Source of the DNA: Gemmatimonadota bacterium
Lineage (GTDB): Bacteria; Gemmatimonadota; Gemmatimonadetes; Gemmatimonadales; GWC2-71-9
DNA length: 8,187 bases
Direction: 5' to 3'
Assembly: GCA_029862935.1 (NCBI GenBank)
Contig: JAOTWK010000142.1
Location: forward strand, 1-8,187
Positions 5,252-8,187 of the stretch are shown one piece after another. Numbering within the stretch: the first letter of the stretch is position 1; the number at the start of each line of letters is the position of its first letter. Both the position numbers and the translations under genes were made by a program. The notes under the pieces were generated by a model. It made no database searches and had not been told where the DNA came from. It saw only the letters and a program-made list of their open reading frames with translations.

Positions 5252-6656
5252 GTCGCCGGCAGCACGACACTTGCGAGCGAAAGATGAAGCAGAGCGAAGG
5301 CACGGCGATCGACAATCGCGTCCCCGACCGCTGACAACACGGCGCCTGGTCAAGAGCACGGTGACCGCAACTTTGGGGTTGCTGGTTGTGGCGTCCGATT
5401 CACCCGAGGCACAGGAGCTCGAGCTCGGCCCCGAGGTCACGGCGAGTGTCAACAACGACGGAGGTCGCCTGCGCGTTGAGCCGTCGGCGGTGATCATCGG
5501 GGACACGGTCGTCGTGGCGTGGAACGATAGTCGCGCCGGCCGCGACTTCCGCGTCGGCACGGGCGTAGGCATCGGTTGGTCGAGGTCCGCGGATGGCGGT
5601 CGGTCGTTCGAGTTCGGGGGGTACCTCCCTGCCGTCGACATGCCGGGCGGCCCATCGGGGGCCGACTCCTGGCTCGGTACCACGGGAGGAGGCGACGTGC
5701 TTCTCCAGTTGCTGCACTGGAGCACGGAGGAGCAGGAGGTGCAAGTCTATGCCCTTTCACAGCAAGGCGGAGCGGGTTGGACCGTTCGGGGCGGCTTCGC
5801 CGGGGCGAGGATCGACAAGCCCGCTATGGCGACCGCGGGCGACGACTGGGTCGGTGTGGCCTACACGGCGGGGACGGAGATCCGATTCGTACGTTCGACG
5901 GACGCCGGCGCGACGTGGGCAGCACCAGTAACGATCTCGGTAACCGACTCGCGTACGCGAACCGGGGCCGGCATCGCCCGCTGCCGCGATCACGTCCTCG
6001 TCGTCTGGTTGGAGGGTGCAGGGATCATCCTCGACGAAGTATGGTCGGCCTGGTCGGACGACGGCGGCCGGAGCTTCTTTGAACCGACGAAGGTGCGGGA
6101 CCTCGAGGGCGCCGCGTCTCCCCCCCCAGGCTACGCACTCGGCGTGGGCCCTGCCGCAGACATCGCGAACAACGCGTGGGTGGCTTGTTCCGACGGAGCG
6201 CCGCCGCTGTTTCACCTGACGTACACAGAAGGCCGCGTTGCCGGGTCGGTGGTGCTCTACCAGCAGGCACGATCGGACGCCGACGGGCTCCGGTGGGGGC
6301 AGCCGGACATCGTCGCGGGAGCCGACTCCGTGTGGACCGCCTTCCCGAGCGTCAGCGTGCTCGACGAAGGAATCGGGATTCTGTACTACGACTCCAGACA
6401 CTCGGAGGCGTCGCGGCCCCGCATGGACGTGTACCTTTCGATCGGATCCGGGGGTCGTTTCGAAGACCACCGCCTGACGACGGTTTCGACATCCTGGCTC
6501 GACGTGCCGGGGGACCGTGAGCACGCTCCCGTCCAGCGCAACTTCGGGGACTACATCACGCTCGCCGCCGATGGCCAACGTGGGCTGGCGGCCTGGACCG
6601 ATGGTCGAACGGGAGTACCCCGAATCATGACGCGACGCTTCAGCCTCCGGCCATAG
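5124..6656 (+). CDS. Exported BNR/Asp-box repeat protein, sialidase-like beta-propeller (start uncertain)
   Basis: A predicted secreted beta-propeller related to exo-sialidases; the activity is unproven and the sugar-binding Arg triad cannot be assigned by eye. Counting from ATG 5124 (510 residues), Asp-box motifs SxDxGxxW/F occur at SADGGRSF (155-162), STDAGATW (258-265), SDDGGRSF (311-318) and, weaker, SDADGLRW (384-391). Repeated VVVAWNDSR, VLVVWLEG and LAAWTDGR strands match this group, including the ending FGDYITLAADGQRGLAAW. A signal-peptide-like stretch, RRLVKSTVTATLGLLVVAS to EAQ, lies at residues 73-97, so the first 70 or so residues would be an odd polar extension. ATG 5124 has GAGGA 6 bases upstream. 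A later non-ATG start (TTG in HLRAK, GTG at 5361) is possible. Third positions are GC-richer than in the cassettes to the left, and no intact attC follows. Confidence 0.75.
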   Translation: MNQQPSQPFSTSRIAASGSHRVSVGPPASLPVRSLTSSAAGDESPAARHLRAKDEAERRHGDRQSRPRPLTTRRLVKSTVTATLGLLVVASDSPEAQELELGPEVTASVNNDGGRLRVEPSAVIIGDTVVVAWNDSRAGRDFRVGTGVGIGWSRSADGGRSFEFGGYLPAVDMPGGPSGADSWLGTTGGGDVLLQLLHWSTEEQEVQVYALSQQGGAGWTVRGGFAGARIDKPAMATAGDDWVGVAYTAGTEIRFVRSTDAGATWAAPVTISVTDSRTRTGAGIARCRDHVLVVWLEGAGIILDEVWSAWSDDGGRSFFEPTKVRDLEGAASPPPGYALGVGPAADIANNAWVACSDGAPPLFHLTYTEGRVAGSVVLYQQARSDADGLRWGQPDIVAGADSVWTAFPSVSVLDEGIGILYYDSRHSEASRPRMDVYLSIGSGGRFEDHRLTTVSTSWLDVPGDREHAPVQRNFGDYITLAADGQRGLAAWTDGRTGVPRIMTRRFSLRP

Positions 6657-6706
6657 AAGCCGCGAGCCGAACCATGATGAGGAGGGGGCTCACTGCCGCT
6701 ACCCCG

Positions 6707-6759
6707 CCTCGCTCGCGGCGAGAGGCGAGGTGTGGGACGCGCTTCCGCCGGCGTCCCAC
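6707..6759 (+). terminator. Hairpins after the BNR-repeat gene (terminator-like, no T-run)
   Basis: Two GC-rich stems follow the stop: CCTCGC (6707-6712) with GCGAGG (6725-6730), and the stronger GTGGGACGC (6732-6740) with GCGTCCCAC (6751-6759), a 9 bp stem with a 10-base loop. No T-run follows. They may end or stabilise the message. The rest of 6657-6899 shows no gene I would support. Confidence 0.35.
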
Positions 6760-6899
6760 GCGTGACCGTCGGGACGGGACAACTGTCGATCGACGGTGGG
6801 CGATACGAGGCGTACGGACAGGATCTCGCTGTCGTTGCGGGGCGAGAGGCGCGGATATGGGGCGCGAACCACGGCAACGTTCTTCGATGAGGTGACGAC

Positions 6900-7102
6900 T
6901 TGATACGGGCAATACTGTACGATCTGGCTGATGGGCGGCTTCGCGACGGGGGAATCGAGGTGATCGACGCGTGGGAACGGACCCGGAACTCGCCTTCCGC
7001 GGCGCCTATTTCCTGCTGCTCGGTCCGATGCTCGGGGTGGTGGCATTGATCCTGTCGATCTTCTACCGACGGGGCTGGCTAGGACGCCGGAGACGTCACT
7101 GA
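6900..7102 (+). pseudogene. corA: corA-type metal transporter gene, internally deleted and frameshifted
   Basis: Only the two ends of a CorA-like Mg2+/Co2+ channel gene remain. The 5' end starts at TTG 6900 with GAGG 7 bases upstream and reads MIRAILYDLADGRLRDGG, then IEVIDAWERTRNS, matching the start of the CorA cytoplasmic domain. In another frame, from about 6971 to the TGA at 7100-7102, it reads GTDPELAFRGAYFLLLG, then a hydrophobic PMLGVVALILSIF and YRRGWLGRRRRH: the last CorA transmembrane helix with its basic (F/Y)xRRGWL tail. The funnel domain, first transmembrane helix and pore GMN motif are absent. CorA proteins are about 300-370 residues long, so roughly 250-300 codons were lost, with a frame change near 6975-6992. 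A small one-helix protein from GTG 6971 (43 codons, GAGG 10 bases upstream) could still be made. Confidence 0.65.
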
Positions 7103-7247
7103 GTCCGTGGGGAAGCCGTGCCGATACGTCTAGGAGCCGTGGGTGGGGAACCACAATCCCGTCGACGCCACATCGTGCGCGATGATCGGCAAGCTTTTCG
7201 CGCCGCGCTGCGACAAGCCTTGCTCCCGGAGTGACCGTTACCGTGCG
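7103..7247. other. Non-coding stretch between the corA remnant and attC-7
   Basis: There is no convincing reading frame, T-tailed hairpin or promoter. It ends at the left core of attC-7. Confidence 0.4.
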
Positions 7248-7312
7248 GGCTAACCAGACGTGCACCTGACGGCGCGCTTCGCGCGCTGCAGGTGAACGCC
7301 GAGTCGTTCGTC
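7248..7312 (+). repeat. attC-7 recombination site, short type, degenerate right core
   Basis: The left core GGCTAAC (7248-7254) has the same single mismatch as attC-1. A strong hairpin follows: CACCTG (7263-7268) pairs with CAGGTG (7289-7294), and GCGCGC (7272-7277) with GCGCGC (7281-7286) around a TTC loop; unequal segments of 3 and 2 bases separate the stems, an asymmetry typical of attC. The aligned right core would be GTTCGTC (7306-7312), where RRR has become CGT. Length is about 65 bp, against 134-144 bp for attC-1, -2, -5 and -6. It is probably a weakened site. Confidence 0.6.
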
Positions 7313-7348
7313 CGCTCGGCGGACACGGAGCATCCCTCCAACCAAGGT

Positions 7349-7354
7349 TATACT
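7349..7354 (+). promoter_or_regulatory. -10 element placed for a leaderless transcript
   Basis: TATACT ends 6 bases before the ATG at 7361, so transcription starting about 7 bases downstream would begin at the A of the start codon. No Shine-Dalgarno sequence sits at a usable distance (AAGG is 13 bases away) and no clear -35 box is present at 7326-7331. The pattern fits leaderless initiation, frequent in several GC-rich phyla. Confidence 0.45.
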
Positions 7355-7360
7355 AGCCAA

Positions 7361-7918
7361 ATGACACAACGAATTAGAAAACGCCCACTTGCACGATGGG
7401 GCCTGATTTTCACACTCGCCTCGATATCACTCTTTTCGCGCATGGCCTATGCACAGGACACGGTGACATCGAAGCCTGATTCGCTCATGGACAAGATGAC
7501 GGGCGAATGGGTGATGGCCGGCACAATCGACCACGAACAGGTGACACATGACGTGTACGTCGACTGGATTCTCAAACGTCGATACATTCGAATTCACGAC
7601 GTCTCACGCGAGAAGGATGCCGATGGTGAGCTCGCATACGAAGCGTGGATTCATATCGCCTGGGACAAAGAAAATGCTGAATATGTGGTCATGTGGCTGG
7701 ACAATACTGGCACGACCAACTTTGCCGCAGAGGGTGTCGGGCACGGTAAGCCAGACGGCGACCGGATCCCATTCGTATGGAGATTTGCGGACGGGAGCGG
7801 TATTCACAATACTTTCGCGTACGACCGCTCGCGCGATACCTGGTCTTGGGCAATTGACAACGTGGACCAGTCCGAGAAACCGTCCCCGTTTGCAAGAGTG
7901 ACGTTGAAGCGGAAGTAG
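7361..7918 (+). CDS. Exported DUF1579-like / lipocalin-like protein
   Basis: A 185-residue predicted secreted or periplasmic protein of unknown function. Residues 1-32 are a signal peptide: a basic n-region (TQRIRKRPLAR), hydrophobic LIFTLASISLF, and cleavage after AYAQ. The mature part begins with SLMDKMTGEWVMAGTI (41-56), the strand pattern that opens lipocalin-like and DUF1579-type barrels. It continues VTHDVYVDWILKRRYIRIHD (61-80), YEAWIHIAWDKENAEYVVMW (93-112), DGDRIPFVWRF (132-142) and FAYDRSRDTWSWAI (152-165), a regular run of antiparallel strands with conserved Trp residues. No catalytic motif is evident; family relatives bind or carry small ligands, which I cannot assign here. The ATG at 7361 is preferred to an in-frame ATG 69 bases earlier, because the signal peptide starts there and the earlier one lies inside the attC-7 hairpin. 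Confidence 0.75.
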   Translation: MTQRIRKRPLARWGLIFTLASISLFSRMAYAQDTVTSKPDSLMDKMTGEWVMAGTIDHEQVTHDVYVDWILKRRYIRIHDVSREKDADGELAYEAWIHIAWDKENAEYVVMWLDNTGTTNFAAEGVGHGKPDGDRIPFVWRFADGSGIHNTFAYDRSRDTWSWAIDNVDQSEKPSPFARVTLKRK

Positions 7919-7919
7919 A

Positions 7920-7972
7920 CTTGACCGCCGGTGTCGTCACGGGACTCGCCAAGTACTTGGTGCTTGACCGCC
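7920..7972. repeat. Direct repeat CTTGACCGCC flanking a 12-base palindrome
   Basis: CTTGACCGCC occurs at 7920-7929 and again at 7963-7972. Between them is the perfect palindrome CCAAGTACTTGG (7949-7960). The second copy contains TTGACC (7964-7969), which could act as a -35 box, with only a poor -10 (TATGTC at 7989, spacer 19). It could be an operator and promoter for the short frame at 8022, but this is speculative. Confidence 0.3.
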
Positions 7973-8021
7973 ACTCGACTGGCCAGGCTATGTCAGTCGG
8001 ACCACTTTTTCAGAGGACACC

Positions 8022-8075
8022 GTGATCAGCCGCCGCCATCTCGTGATGCTGGCCCTCGTCGGGGGGATGCCGTGA
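8022..8075 (+). CDS. Short signal-peptide-like frame, probably a truncated gene start
   Basis: A GTG start with GAGG 5 bases upstream (8013-8016) opens a 17-residue frame, MISRRHLVMLALVGGMP, then TGA. The basic start followed by a hydrophobic stretch looks like the beginning of an exported protein cut off by a stop or frameshift. No frame downstream to the window edge convincingly continues it. The remaining sequence from 7919 to 8187 shows no other gene and no attC core. It may instead be a chance frame or a leader peptide. Confidence 0.3.
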   Translation: MISRRHLVMLALVGGMP

Positions 8076-8187
8076 GCCTCCGCCGCTGTGGCATACAGGC
8101 CGCCGCCTGTTTTCGGGTGGTATCTGACGTCCGGATGAGATAAAGGGTCGGGACGCTTGATCGATTTGCCTTTTCACGTTGCCAATG

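Larger units (their letters stand above)
430..7312 (+). mobile_element. Integron gene-cassette array (attC-bounded, no integrase in window)
   Basis: At least six attC sites and two left-half remnants lie between genes that all point the same way, mostly one gene per site. Exact RYYYAAC left cores (GCCTAAC at 1207, 1869, 4128 and 4962; AGCTAAC and GGCTAAC are one-mismatch forms) pair with GTTRRRY right cores (GTTAGAC at 559; GTTAGGC at 1334, 1948 and 4265). Inside each pair the arms are complementary with small asymmetries, as in attC hairpins. Taking the usual cut after the first G of the right core, cassette sizes are about 775 (DUF4440), 614 (DinB), 2317 (hydrolase plus YjbR) and 833 bp (membrane protein). 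Right-core quality falls towards the right-hand end. There is no tyrosine recombinase or attI here, so this could be an integrase-less attC cluster or part of a larger integron. Confidence 0.85.

Noticed and set aside
5757..6578. Long minus-strand frame antisense to the BNR-repeat gene
   Set aside because: It has Arg/His/Gly-rich low-information composition typical of a mirrored GC-rich coding strand. The + strand frame carries repeated Asp-boxes.
6674..6895. 73-codon Arg-rich frame between the BNR gene and the corA remnant
   Set aside because: It runs through both terminator-like hairpins and has no domain signs; the Arg-rich composition is what GC-rich non-coding DNA gives.
1..8187. CRISPR array, tRNA, rRNA or insertion sequence
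   Set aside because: No regularly spaced identical repeats, no cloverleaf-like segment with a GGTTCGAATCC-type arm, and no transposase frame or terminal inverted repeats were found.

Overview
This is a GC-rich bacterial window, and every gene I can support lies on the + strand. Its organising feature is a run of integron-type attC recombination sites: complementary ends built on RYYYAAC and GTTRRRY cores that bracket long imperfect inverted repeats. Single, functionally unrelated genes sit between them. This is the layout of a gene-cassette array. No integrase or attI site is inside the window, so it is either the interior of a chromosomal integron or a cluster of attC sites lacking an integrase. 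The exported proteins end their signal peptides in ...AQ, and the families present (DinB, DUF4440-like, YjbR-like, exported beta-lactamase-fold hydrolase, BNR-repeat protein, DUF1579-like protein) would suit Gemmatimonadota, Acidobacteriota or similar soil and marine lineages. That taxonomic guess is weak.

Layout: (1) 1-565, the 3' part of a family I inorganic pyrophosphatase, then attC-1. (2) 566-1340, an exported DUF4440/NTF2-like protein, then attC-2. (3) 1341-1954, a DinB-family protein whose stop codon lies inside the left core of attC-3. (4) 1955-4271, an exported beta-lactamase-fold serine hydrolase, a left-half attC with no right half, a YjbR/MmcQ-like protein, then the complete attC-5; this looks like two cassettes fused by loss of half an attC. 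(5) 4272-5104, a four-helix membrane protein, a mutated left-half attC, then attC-6, whose right core is mutated. (6) 5105-7102, a decayed segment holding a possible 3' scrap of a pepsin-like protease, a BNR/Asp-box sialidase-like gene of uncertain start, and a CorA gene reduced to its two ends. (7) 7248-7918, a short attC-7 with a degenerate right core, then an exported DUF1579-like protein with a promoter placed for a leaderless transcript. (8) 7919-8187, mostly non-coding.

The genes form no pathway. What unites them is the recombination sites. Right-hand attC cores are intact at the left (attC-1, -2, -3, -5) and mutated at the right (attC-6, -7), and gene debris also concentrates at the right. 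Since integrons insert new cassettes next to attI, this suggests that an integrase, if present, lies to the left and that the right side is the old end of the array. I see no new defence or enzymatic system. The notable content is the array itself, its fused and fossil cassettes, and a housekeeping-type pyrophosphatase in a cassette position.
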